The translations under genes and the position numbers were made by a program. Under the pieces are notes generated by a model. The model worked only from the letters and a program-made list of their open reading frames with translations, ran no database searches and was not told where the DNA came from. 64,000 bases of DNA, from the NCBI GenBank assembly GCA_946807835.1, contig OX327683.1, forward strand, positions 19,039,001 through 19,103,000, in the 5' to 3' direction. Source of the DNA: Ailanthus altissimus. Taxonomy: Eukaryota; Streptophyta; Magnoliopsida; Sapindales; Simaroubaceae. The number at the start of each line of letters is the position of its first letter. Position 1 is the first letter of the stretch. Positions 24,499 through 36,345 of the stretch are shown here, piece after piece.

Positions 24499-24742
24499 AT
24501 TCCCGAAATTTGGCCAAAGCCTAACAGTGACAACTACTATAAGTGCATTAACCGACCCGAAAGCAAAGAATAAAATTCTATAAAATAGTTTCTACTCCAA
24601 ACTTATTAGCTTTGGTTAATTCTCTTTTCTTAATTATCTTTCTGACTTGCGAGAATCTGGCTTATAATTTAAGGAAATGGAGCTGCAACAAATGGCTATC
24701 TTTTCGTCCATGCTAATGGTGGGTTGAATCAAATGAAAATTG
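24499..24742 (+). pseudogene. O-fucosyltransferase exons 2 and 3 (upstream copy)
   Basis: Exon 2 (24,499-24,568, after ACAG) encodes IPEIWPKPNSDNYYKCI and exon 3 (about 24,674-24,742) encodes NGYLFVHANGGLNQMK. Both are hallmarks of the plant O-FucT family; the GGLNQM motif marks the start of the catalytic domain. Exon 3 ends before GTGTAAAG, a usable donor. The downstream copy has the same exons at 35,684 and about 36,833. No later exons of this copy follow before the SYP81 fragment at 26,150, so it is a truncated relic. Confidence 0.8.
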
Positions 24743-24779
24743 GTGTAAAGCATCTGTGATCCCAAATTAATTTCAACGT

Positions 24780-26140
24780 TATTGCGTAATATGTAGACCC
24801 TTTTGTACAAGATACAGGGAACTTAAAAGAAAATTGAGTTCATGAAAATATAAAAACAATATGTTGTCCCAAGGTTTTGGACCCGGTCCACTAAGGCCCA
24901 TGAGTTGCCAAACACTCAGGCCCAGCCCACTTTGGCTAAAGAATGGCCAAACCCAACAGAAAACAATCAATCCAAAATTCAGTTAACTAATTCAGAACAG
25001 TCAAAACCGATTTAAAGTTGACCAGATCTCTCACATAGCATTCTATCCGATCAATACTTTCTCATTTTTTTAACCAAGGAGTCTTCAATCTACGAGTGAA
25101 GAGCCCTTCTTTATAAGAGCAAGCACTATTAATCTTAGAGAGCTTAAAGTTGAGTAGAACAAGATGTCAAGGATTTCGGAAATATATCGAACACCACAAA
25201 TCTTGAAAATTAGGAAGCCTACGACAGATTCAACCATCTTAGGAATTTATATAGAGGAGGCATATCTCACACAGGGAGTAATTAAATCCTATACACAAGC
25301 TATCAAAAACTTATTTACCATTTTTTTTAATTTATTTAAGGGTTTTCGTTAGAGATTATCACCAGCATAGTCATATGTAATTTGTGTTCTACAATTAATA
25401 AATTCTACCTATCAGTAAATTTTGAGAAGTAAAACAGCAATCTATTCATATGTTTGTATCATTTTCACAAAGATACAAATTTTCTCTTAATCAAGAATTT
25501 TAAATTTGACTCAAAAATCTAAAAATTTATTGTGAAACAAAATATAACAAACAAAAAAAAATAGAAAGTATTGTTGTATCGCTCATATATTAAATTTATT
25601 TTCTCTCTCTTTACTATTTCTAGCCACTGCAAGCTTCGTTGTCGACTTTCGTTGTTAGTTTTATCTTTTGCAACTATTGTTTATGTATTAGATGATTTTG
25701 ATTAGTGTAGGGTTTAGTGTGAACAATATTAGTAGTTAAGTGTAGGGGTATTTTTGTAATCTCTCTCATGCGTGAGAGTTTTTTGTGTAATAATCCTACT
25801 GCATAGAAAAGATATTCTCTTTTTAAGTTAAATCTCTTAGATGTTTTATCCTTTGTTATGAGGGTAGTCTGTCCTTTGCTAAGAGAGTAATCAGTCCTTT
25901 ATCAAGAGGGTAGTTAGTTTCTCGTTAGGAGAGTTGATGTGTTTTTATTAGGGCTTGACTCTAATATCGAGATCTAATTTATATTTTTTTTTAAAAAAAT
26001 TTAAGTTCGACTATTTATCAAGTATAAATTGTATTGTTCCGATAATTATCTATTTATATATATAATAATAGACTCTGTAATATCTTAATTTTCAATCAAT
26101 AATACTAAAAATTTAAAATAAAATAAAAATATATAGGCGA
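24780..26140. other. Repeat-derived spacer
   Basis: 24,880-25,160 is less AT-rich, with GGCCCA and CCCAACAGAAA strings resembling transposable-element sequence. 25,620-25,980 contains repeats of the phrase GAGGGTAGT.AGT with CCTTT. No coding region or clear element ends were found. Confidence 0.4.
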
Positions 26141-26146
26141 CTTTAA

Positions 26147-26310
26147 GTGGGGAGGATGCTAAAAAAAAGGCCTATCAAGCTCTACATTCTTTGTTGCTTC
26201 AACAACCTGAATGGACAACAATTACAAAAGAATTATAAAAGAAGTTATATTAAAGCATGGCTTATGTACTGCAGCAGTTTGTCACTCATCTGCTTCTCAC
26301 TATTGTGGGT
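26147..26310 (-). pseudogene. Fragment of SYP81: exon 7 start and intron 6 only
   Basis: Plus-strand CAAGCTCTACATTCTTTGTT, GCTTCAACAACCTG, AGCATGGCTTATGTACTGCA and TCTGCTTCTCACTATTGT match 57,059-57,200, which spans the start of SYP81 exon 7 and adjoining intron 6. On the minus strand the fragment still encodes a short part of the VEATKNVELG stretch with changes. The rest of SYP81 is absent. It lies downstream of O-fucosyltransferase relics exactly as intact SYP81 does at 57 kb, so it is best read as the tail of a tandem segmental duplication. Confidence 0.85.
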
Positions 26311-26719
26311 GATTTCACAATTTACTGTTCATGTATTTTAATTTTTCAACTTCATTACATTAAACCCAAAAAAATATTTAAAAGATAATCACTTGTAATT
26401 CTGTCAAGGCTTAAAACGTTATTAAAAAGTAATAGATCCCAATTCCCATGGCAGTGGCAACGGGGACGCACCTACTGCAGGGCATAGGCCCCATGGCCCC
26501 ACAACCCCATAAATTTTAAAAAATTATTATTATAATTTTATTTTTAAAAATAAATAATTTTAAATCTCCTATAAAGTTTTAAATTGGACAATATAGTTTC
26601 TCTATAATTTTTTTTTTTCAATTTCAATAATTTAACCCCATTCCATAAGTTATGGTTTCGCTTAACTGGGCTTGTGATTATATTTAACAAATTTTCAACT
26701 TCTTTTTTTTTCTCCTTTT

Positions 26720-26975
26720 TTTTTTGTTCTAATCAAGTCAATGATTCGTGAAAATTAGTCTATAATTTATTGTATGGTTGTCCATTATTAAATTGTGGAT
26801 GATTTTTTTGAAAATTACTTTCTAATCAAGTCAACTGGATTTGTGATGATTTTTATGACCTTTTCGACTTTTATTTTTCTTAATCAAGTCAATGGTTTGT
26901 GAAAATTACTCTGTAATTTATTGTTTGGTTCTATATTACTTAACTACAAGAGTGCTAAATGATTTCGATTATTTT
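26720..26975. repeat. Duplicated segment, partner of 18,700-18,855, with internal repeats
   Basis: AATCAAGTCAATGATTCGTG and AATCAAGTCAATGGTTTGTG mark two internal copies, at about 26,733 and 26,882, with a third, shorter, near 26,822. The second copy and its right flank match 18,700-18,855. It marks the start of the second duplicated unit upstream of O-fucosyltransferase exon 1 at 31.8 kb. Confidence 0.65.
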
Positions 26976-27055
26976 TTTAATATTATATTAATTATATTAT
27001 AATACTAATATCACATTATATTATATTATTAATATTATAATCAGACTATATAATC

Positions 27056-27305
27056 AAGATTTCTTTTAAAATAATGTATATATCTTTAAGGCACATCCCA
27101 TATAAATTATATTATCAAATTCATTATGAGCAACACGTACATCATGAACAACACTTACAAATTAAAAAGCTCTCACAATATAATTAAGATTTTTTTAAAA
27201 GTAATGCGTACATTTTTAAGGCACATCCCACCTAAATTATACTAACGAGTTCATTATGAGCAACACGTACATCATAAACAACACTTACAGACTAAGAAAG
27301 TCCTG
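27056..27305. repeat. Tandem duplication, period about 128 bases
   Basis: TTTAAGGCACATCCCA and TTCATTATGAGCAACACGTA, CATCATGAACAACACTTACA recur in the same order about 128 bases apart, with moderate divergence. No coding content. Confidence 0.75.
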
Positions 27306-27309
27306 CAAA

Positions 27310-30300
27310 ACAAGAGAAAAAGAAAATAAAAACAATACGTACAAATTAAAAAGTTCTCGCAAAACAAAAAAATAAATTAATTACTTTAATATTTATTGGA
27401 GATTAAACTCTTGACCTCAATCAGAGAGGTGCATAAGACTTGCCTAGGCAAGCCCTCAAGTGCGCTAACTCTATCTATTTATTAAGAAAAGATCTTAAAT
27501 GAAATAGACACACTAAATCTTTAATACATCTATCTAATAAATAAAAAATGTCTAGCATATGAAAGTATAGTCCTCATTCTACTTAAAATTATGTCATGTG
27601 TAAGTAATTTTTTTATAAGAATAATATTAAATATACAATTCTTTTATACACAAATTGATGTATCATGTAAGCATTAATTGTATAAAATATAAAAATTAAT
27701 AAAATAAATTATGTAAAGACTAATATTTTTATGTCACATTAATTCATATATAAAAATTTATATAAAGAATTTATATGTCTAATGTTACTATTTTCATAAT
27801 TGATAGATTTAGACACCTAGTATGCACTAAGTGGAGGGAGTATGTTGCTTCCATATTATGCTAAGTCTTCTCTTAATAATTTTTTTTTTATGTATGCCAT
27901 TCTTTGAAATGCACCAATTATGTTAGCGGAAATAAAAATAAAATAGATATCTTTTTTATTAAAAAAATAAAAAAAAGAATTTCTTGATCGTAAATTTTGA
28001 ACACTTAGTCAAATTTAAAGTCCTTGCTTAAGCGATAAATTTATATCTTTGAAAACAAATGAAATGTATAGGATTTATTTGTTGCAAATATACAATCAAT
28101 TAAAATTGTGCTTCTGACATACTTTCTAACACTTAGGTAAAATTTTATTGGTCAAAGTACAAAAATAGTTCACTAAACTAGTACGAGTGTTTAGAATTCA
28201 CCTGTACATGAGAAATATTTTTTCATTATCTTAGTTCCTCGGGTAGTTAACTCACGTCGCAAGTTTTTTAATATTCAAGATTCATAGGAGTGGTCCAAAA
28301 TTATTGGAGCTATCAATTAGTTACCTTATGCTATGCATTTCTCGAAGGAATGTGAATGACATGTTCTACCTATCTAAAATATTTTGGTATTGTGGGACAG
28401 GTGGCACAACATTTTCGCCTGTAGTGCTCTTTAGATGAAGAAGTTCTAAAAAATATTAAGAGGCAAGAGTACACTTCTCGATTTGATGAAAGGGCCTTCA
28501 ATATTGATAGTACTTTGCCCATTAGAGAATGAGCTCCTCGCTTATAGAGTGAGAAAGGGCTGGTCTTAAGCATACTTGGTGGTGAGCTCTAGTCAACATT
28601 AGTTTAGGCTCAACACTTTTGGGTTTGCAGGCTGGGCCTTAGATTACCCTGTGCAAGGTTCGATCATTTTTGGCCTTGATAGATTAAGCTCAAGATCTTG
28701 GGGCAATAGTTGTTGACTAGTTAATAGTTTCTAGTACTCAACTTACTCAACAGTTCTGAGAGAGAGATGTTGTAGTCTTCAGTCTCGGGGGGTGCTCTAA
28801 GTCCTTAGATATGTACCTGCCTATAATAAGATTTAAGGTGTTTAGTAATCGGTTTATCTGAAGAAAGTTATTAAGCCCATTAATTTTAAATTTGAAATTT
28901 GAGGCAAAGACATTAAATGTAGGCGACTCTTCGAAAGTCGTGCCTTGATCTGGTTATCATTTAGTAGTTGTGTCATTTTGGTTTCTGTTAACATGGCGTT
29001 ATCTAAGACCTTTAGTTCTGATTGGATGACTGGGGCGACTCTTGAGTTGATGCATCTATCAGGTGAAAAGATGCCTCACACGAGGGTGAATATTAACCCT
29101 TAAATCATCTCATTCAATGATTGAGATCACCTTTAATGCCTTTTATAAATCAAATAGTCTTCATCTCTTTAATATTTTTGCACTCATTTAAAATTCATCT
29201 AGATAAAAAAATTGTAATTTTTAGAGAGAAAAGATCTTCATTTGAAGGTTGTTCATATGATTCTAGTGTGTGATTCCATTTCAGATCTTCAATTTCATAT
29301 TTAGTAAGTCTTTTTAGCCTTTGCCATATTTTATTTCATATTTTTTTAAAGCCCTATGAGCCTTTTTCTAATTTTTTTTTTATGTAAGTTGTTCTTAATT
29401 ATTCATAGTTTGAGTGCTTGGTGTATATTTGTTAAGTGTTCGCTTGTTTTATTTGAATGTTTGAGTAATAGGCTATTTAGTATGGTTATCTTTAGGTCAA
29501 CCTGTAGAAAAATGTCTTCTGACAAGAATAAGGCTGATGACTTCTAGAATAAATCTGATCAAGATTTCAATGACTTTGGTGGGGACTTAGATGTTGAGAG
29601 TAACCTAGCCCGAGGAGTTAGGAGAGAGGGTGTTTATTAATGTGGTACTAGAACTTGATTAGTTGTAATCTCTCTTTCAATACTTCTAAGGTGATTGACA
29701 AATAAAAACCTCACGCCATTATCACTTTTCTGTGGAATTTTTCCACAAACTTTCTTAAGCTCTCAGGTCACCTCTATTTGCTCTTTATCAATTGCTCAGG
29801 GTCTTTAGTCCTATCACAGGTTCCTCGAAAATGATCAACAAACTCATTGGTCAATTAAGTATACAACGAGATGCTTTTATGCTTGAGTCTTCGGTGCCAC
29901 AAAAGAGCTTACCCTTATAATTTTATACGAAAAAATCTATACATATGATTCTACCTAAGTCTAGCAGTGAATAAAAGATTAGTTACCTAGTTTATATAGT
30001 GGTTGAGGTCTAAGGTCCAATTGTAGATTGAGATGTTAGGCATTTTATTTGTGGTGAGTAGCTCCATGTCCTTGAGGTCGTCAGTGAGTGGTGACCCCTT
30101 CTTTCTCTCGTTCTTGGTGGTGAATTCTAGTTGGCCTTAGTTTGGGTTTCACCACTTTGTGCTTGTAGGTTGAGCTTTGAATTTGCTTTATGTTGGCTCA
30201 TGCACTTTAAATCTTAATGGAACGCGCATATGATCGTGGAGGCAACGAGATAAAATATAAAATTCTCTTCTAGCATAATTTTTATTATTATCATTATTAT

Positions 30301-30800
30301 TATTTTTTTAAAAAATTTAATCATGATTAAATATACTTTTTTTTCTTTCAATTTTGTAAAATTTTAATAAGAAAATATATAAAATATAGAAAATGGGTTT
30401 TTTGGGCTTACACTAAATTATGATGAATCCGGATGAAGAAAGTAGAAACAAAAATTGTTTTCAAAATGAATACTAACTAACTTAAGTTGCAAATCAAATG
30501 CTTCTTACAAACCACAAAATGGAATTCCAAGAATGAATTGATTTCAACAAATTTTGTTACAACAATTATAAAAATAAAAACAGAAATCATTCTAATTTCC
30601 ATTGATAGAATTTTTTCAAATCTTTTTCGAACGAAGAATTGTTCCACGTTACATACTTCTAACTACTAAAACGAAGTTAATATAATATAGAATAAAATTT
30701 CAAGGAAAAAAAAAGGTTTAATACACAAGTCTGCTTGCCTCCTTATATTCCACTCTCATTATATTCCATTTACCACTGAAGCAAGAAAGTGGAGAGAAAA
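27310..30800. other. Repeat-derived spacer without a recognised gene
   Basis: Two diverged related stretches, about 28,550-28,700 and 30,100-30,215, share phrases such as CTTGGTGGTGA..TCTAGT, TTAGTTT.GG and TTG.AGG.TG.GC. They lie about 1.5 kb apart in direct orientation and could be the edges of an old element. 27,390-27,475 on the minus strand has weak tRNA-like A and B boxes, possibly a SINE. No frame matches a known protein. Confidence 0.4.
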
Positions 30801-30804
30801 ATCA

Positions 30805-31644
30805 TGTTGGAAAATTGGTGAGTTAATAATTTTGATTGGACAAGAATTGAGATAAATATCAAAGTGGAGAGTCACAAAAAGTCTAAAACGTGTGGGACAC
30901 ATATGAAGAAGTTTAGGACTTGTGGGACACGAAGGGAGAAGCGAAATGAGACTTGAAGACGCGAAGAAAATACAGGATAGGCGCTGCTGCACCCATGGTT
31001 GAGCGTCGCGGTGCCCAGGACAACACCCTAGCGTCGCGGCATTGGGGGCCATTTTATCCAGTGCCACGGCTCCCAGAGATGAGCGTGGCGGCACATAGAC
31101 ACATCAGGATATCCGTTTTGATTTGAAATTTTGAGTTTTAAACTTTCAAAATAAGTGGACTCTTACTCCAATAAGGAATATGGTTAGTAGGCTCGAAATA
31201 CACTCTATATAAACACTTGTAAACCCTTTAATTGAGATTAAGCATTAAGAGAGACTCTAAGAGAGAGAAAGAACTGGGTAGACACTAAATGCTTGTGTGC
31301 GCTAGGGTGGAACCGTCATTTTGGGTGAGCATTGCTCGTGGTAGAGTAAAAGTCCACTAAACATTAGGTCCTTTTGAAGGTTCTTCAAATTGATTTTTCC
31401 TTGTAAAATCTCTAGGGAGTTAATAAGAGAGGCTAGGATCCTTAGATCCACTGTAGACATAGGCAATTGGCCGAACCATTTAAGATTATGTTGTATTCTT
31501 TTATATTCTACTTTGGATTCTTGTTATTTTACTTGATTAATAGGTTATTCTACTGTGTAAGGATGCTAAGATTCTAGGTTGAACTTGAGGTTCTTCGCTT
31601 TATCATAACCTCAAGATAGAAAAATGGCGTTTCTTGCCTTAACA
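30805..31644 (+). mobile_element. Solo LTR, 840 bases, with 5-base target duplication
   Basis: Begins TGTTGG and ends CTTAACA, flanked by AATCA at 30,800-30,804 and AATCA at 31,645-31,649. It carries a TATA box (CTATATAAACACTTGTAAAC, near 31,204) and related leader sequence, and it aligns with 20,867-21,696. No internal coding region or second LTR is present, so it is a solo LTR left by recombination. It sits about 40 bases upstream of O-fucosyltransferase exon 1 coding sequence, inside the promoter or leader of that dead gene. Confidence 0.88.
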
Positions 31645-32129
31645 AATCAAAACCCTAATTCTGAAAATGACAAGTTCTATTGAAAATGCAGGAGGCGGCG
31701 GTTCTCCCGGCGGGACGATGAAGTATAAACGGAGGCTAGTTTCGGAATCAAATGGTCCTGTTCATGATCATCATGAGCATTTTGGCAACAGTTTTATTCT
31801 TCAATGAACAATCCCTTCATCAGAAAGAGATTAGAACGTGGTTATTGGTCTTCAGAGGCGAGGACTATTATAAATATTGAACGCTATATTTCTGGTTTGA
31901 TGGTGTTGGCGTTTTTGGGTATGGTGTTGTTCGTGAAATCATCTTTGATGAACACTACTTTGTATAATAAGTTGAAGACTGAACATCTATTGATTCAAGT
32001 CATTCAGCAGAAGGTGGTGGCTGAAGAGCATACAGCGGAGTTGCCGAAGGAGTCCGATGATGATGAGAGGGAGAATTTGAATGAGTACTCCATGCAAACA
32101 TCGTTGGCTGCAGCCAAGCTTCCGGTGAG

Positions 32130-34560
32130 ATATTCGCATTTCTTTTCCAAAAAAAAAAAAATTCACTTTGTGTTAAGTTTTTCTTTTCTCACTTTAAATC
32201 CATTCAAAATGTATGTTTACTAGTTTCCCTACATGTAAGACCTTTCTTCTTTTCCTGATGTGTTTACTAGTTGAAAACTAAAGTCTATAGTTTTCTCATT
32301 GGCCGGATCCACTAAGGAAATTTTAATTTCAAACTAGTTTAAGAGATTCAATTTAAAATATTTAATTAAATAATATTATAGTTCTCAAATATTCGCATGA
32401 GTGATCGATGTCTCATTTATCAATATATTGGATATTGACTATGAGTAACTTCAATCTGCACTTCATGCGACTTAGGGTTTGATGATAAATTTATTGTATA
32501 AATTTGAGGAGCAATAAGACTTATGGGACAGGGAGATAGGGAGGCCTTTCTCTTACTCTATTCTATTTTTTTATTTTAACCTTTTTTCATTCTATTTTCT
32601 AACAAAATTAGAGGGTGAAAATAAGAAATCTCCAAATGCTTTTTTCATCCTCACCCTATTTTCCCATTCTCTATTTATTAATAATTAAATACTAATTTAT
32701 ATTCACAAATTTTAATAATATAAAATTTTAATCTTTATTATAATTGAAAAAACAAAGTATAAAATTAACAAACTAAAATAATATAAAAATACATTTAAAT
32801 TTATTTTTAAAAATAGTCAAAATTGAAGGGGTCTTAATTTTTTTAATCACCATTTCAATTTTTTTTAACTTTTAGATAAAAATCTCTTTCACTATTTATA
32901 CATTACCCGTTACAATAAACAATAGTAATTTTTAAAATTTAATTTAATTTTATAACTAATTATTGATAATTTTATTTTATTTAAATTATATTTATTCAAA
33001 TTCAAATTTGTATTTATTTATTAAAATTATATTTGTTTTATTTGATTATTTTATTTGTTAATTATTTAATTTAATCACGTTATTAAAAAATTCAAATAAA
33101 TATGTAGTTAAACTAAACTAAAAAAAATAATATAATCAATTTAAATAATTAACAAATAATATAATTAAATAAAAAAGTATAATTTTAATAAACAAATACA
33201 AACTTTTTAATAAATAATATAAATTAATTATATAAAATAAATAAAATACTAATAAAAAATTAAAATATTTATTATAAAAAATAATAAGTAAAAATAAAAT
33301 AAAATATTATGATAAATAATAAAATTAAAAAAAAGAACTACATTTTTATCGCACCTAAATATGGGTGTGATACATTTTTATTGTGCCCATATTTGAGCAT
33401 GATAAGTTTTTTATTGTGTCTAAATATAGGTGCGATAGGTTTTTATCCAAAAGTGGTTTGTTTGGATAAAAAGGTTAAAAAATTAAAATAATGGATAAAA
33501 AAGTTAAGACCCCCTTAAATTTAGTTCTTTTTGAAAATTTCTCAATAATTTTTAATAATGTGAATAACAATTAGCAATTTTTTAAAACAAATAAATAATA
33601 AATAAATAAAAATTTAAATAATTTAATATTTAACATCATTGATTTTTTTATTAGTTGCTTCATATTCTCATTGAAATTAATGATCGCTCAACTCAAAAAT
33701 AAAATTCTTTTGTCGTTTATAAAAAAAAAAATAGATTTTATAGGTTTTTGGTTTTATTTTATTTTTTAAATAATAAAAATATATTATTAAAGAACATCCT
33801 AGTTAAAAATAAATTATAAAATAAAAAATTAATAAATATTTAATATATAATATATACTAAAAATTATATTTAATATATTTATAAAAAAAAGAACATGAGA
33901 AAGGGTGAGAAAAATTAATCCCATCTTTACTCTATTAATAATTCAAAAAATAATTATTTTTTACTCCATCTTAATTTTATAAAAAAACACCTTTTCTCAC
34001 CTCATATGACGTGGAGCCCGTAAGTTCCTATCTCCGTGGAACATTTTGTCATCCTAACTATAGTATAACCTTTTTCATGTCATTCAATCTATTAATTGAC
34101 AAAAACTTTTAATATTTTCTACTTTCTTTTTTCTCTCCAAGAATAAGAAGCACTTTCCTTTCTTTCAAAGTTTCAACTCGATCTACCTAAAAACAAAAAA
34201 AAACAAAAGAGTTTCAACTAATGTATACACTTACCTCTTCATATTGTTACAAAGGCAATCATCATTTATATACGTCCATGTTCTTCACTATTGTATACTA
34301 TTTATGAATTAGAAGTTTATACATTTTCACGGCAATTTATTTGAATCAAAATTCTTATAAATCAAAAGTTTATACATTTTCGCGGTAATTTATTTGAATC
34401 AAAATTCTTTAGCTAATTTAATCTTATCTAATCTTTAATATGTGTATTGGATTAATTATATGTACTCAAAATATTTTTTTATTTTAGTTTTTATTACCTA
34501 CCAATTTCATGTTAAAAGAAAATTTTGGTTCATCTTATTTTCATTCTTATTAATTATTTG
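32130..34560. other. Intron 1 of the O-fucosyltransferase pseudogene, AT-rich
   Basis: Very AT-rich. 33,350-33,450 has three imperfect repeats of a phrase like TAAATATGGGTGTGATA. The stretch from about 32,520 (GGGACAGGGAGATAGGG) to about 34,050 (TTCCTATCTCCGTGGAA) has similar sequence at its two ends in inverted orientation and might be a large MITE, but I could not define its edges. Confidence 0.4.
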
Positions 34561-34569
34561 TTCCCCCCG

Positions 34570-35510
34570 AAACACCCCCGCCCCCCTCTTTATGCTTTTG
34601 GGTCCGAAGCCTCTGAATTCAATTAAAGCTAGCCCTAGAAAGTCCAGCCAGATGTTTCCTTTAAAAAGGCCACTCTCCTCTCAAAAAGTTCGTCAAAATT
34701 TAAATAATGAGTCTAATCTAAAGATAGGCCAAGAGCAATGGCTAATGGGCCTAAACTCAACAGAAACGACAGAGAACCGGTTCAAACTCGAGGGATCTGG
34801 TTGGCAAGCGAGAAAACCTGTTCGGCCTTTGTTGACCCGAACACGACTACGACTGAGCGGGTACTGACTATATTCCACAACTTCGCTCTTAAGAATCATG
34901 CGTCAACATTAAACCAGTAAGGGAGGGTCGTTCAAGATCTGACCCGAGCCGACTGGAATAAGCCTTACTTAAACCAAAACCCCCGACGGAGGCAAACCTG
35001 AGGAATATGCTTAACACATCAGAAGAAAAATCTGACGTACGATAAGAACAGGGTCAGAAAATCTGCAGAAGGATATTCAACGTATGTCAGGGGCACAATA
35101 AGAAGATATTTGGCGTGTGTCAGAAGTGCAGCAGAAAATATTTGGCGCAAGACAAAAATACTACAGAGGAAAGCTAAACAAAGTCCCTAAAAGACCATCA
35201 CTACAAAAAGGGAAAGAGTAAGACACATAGAGGATGAAGAAAAAATCTCAAAAAGTTAAAAAAAAAGAAGAAAACAGAAATGAGTATCCCCCCATCCCCA
35301 GCATGATATCTTATTCTTATTTTGTCATAATTTAAGAAAGAGAACCCCCCATTTTTAACTTAAGCATCGAAGCGTCTTTGTCGGAACCCACCATGGCAAG
35401 ACCACTTATTTTTCGTGAGCTATGGGGAGCCTGCAAAGAAAACATGAAGCCCAAGCTTGTATTAATTGCTCTAATCGAGACGAGGTCCAAGTTCGATTCT
35501 CCCTCATAAT
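34570..35510 (+). mobile_element. Gypsy-type LTR-like segment
   Basis: This block is distinctly richer in GC than the host intron. It carries the phrase ACTTAAGCATCGAAGCGTCT followed by TTGTCGGAACCCACCATGGC, which resembles the R-U5 region of many plant Ty3/Gypsy LTRs. No protein-coding domains and no second LTR are seen. Edges are not defined; a possible AATAA flank at both ends is unconvincing in such AT-rich DNA. Best read as a solo or partial LTR inserted in the pseudogene intron. Confidence 0.5.
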
Positions 35511-35759
35511 AAATTTAAGGCTTGTTGACCTAGAAAACTATTTTTTTAGGTCAACATTATTAAAGAATTTTACTAAGTTCTGTTGTGAATGTGATAACTG
35601 CCGATGTTCAGCAGGAATTTTAGTTCAATTTTCATTTAATTTACATTGTGATATCATTTTTCTTCTTTGATTTGCATTGACAGACTTCCGAAATTTGGAC
35701 CAAGCCTAACAGTGATAACTACTATAAATGTATTGACCCTTTCGAGGGCCAAAAGAGTA

Positions 35760-36345
35760 ATTTTATTTTATCATTATTTTCTATAGCGATGGAAAATTTT
35801 ATTTGTAAATTGTTAAAATTTGTTTGTATTGAAAAGAATTTGATAAGATTTGAAACGAGTTTAATATATAAAATTAAAATTCGTAGCAGATTTAGTACGA
35901 GTACAGGTTTAATAAAAAATTCGTAGATACCTACAATGGGATCTACGAATATTACATTTTTTCTTAATTTTTTTAGAGGAAAAAAAGGCAATACGCTACG
36001 TATTACATGCCTAGTGTGCTTAACATGCATGCCAGGAGTGCACGTTGCGGACTTAGCATAGACTTCTAATATGCATGCTAAGCGCTGGGCGCATAACGTT
36101 GCGCGCTTAACATGCACTCCTAACACGTGTGTTAAGTGCTAAGTGTGCAATGTTGTGCATATAACGCGGGCTTTTAGCATACATGTGAAGTGTTCTAGGC
36201 ACACAACATTTCACGCTTTTCAGTGTGCAACATGCGTGTTAAACGTTAAGTGTGCAATGTTGCGTGCTCCTAGCACGCGTGCTAAGCATGCTACGGGAAT
36301 CATGTTGCACACTTTTAGCGTTCATTCCTAGCATACATACTAATT
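35760..36345 (-). repeat. Inverted copy of the minisatellite-bearing repeat at position 1
   Basis: The array at about 35,985-36,345 has the same module family (GCATGCTAAG, GCGCAATGTTG and relatives) as 1-365. Its AAAAAAATTAAGAAAAA flank and following AT-rich tail lie to the left, so it is in reverse orientation. It begins just after the end of O-fucosyltransferase exon 2 similarity, indicating that it inserted into the pseudogene. Confidence 0.75.

Noticed and set aside
27390..27475. Possible minus-strand SINE with A- and B-box-like sequence
   Set aside because: Both boxes are weak, no A tail or target duplication was found, and only one copy is in the window.
34442..34867. Plus-strand open frame of 141 codons
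   Set aside because: It crosses the edge between AT-rich intron and a GC-rich LTR-like insertion, so it is a chance fusion of unrelated sequence.
35430..35510. tRNA-like B box (GTTCGATTC) suggesting a tRNA or SINE
   Set aside because: No cloverleaf or matching A box at the right distance; it lies in an LTR-like segment.
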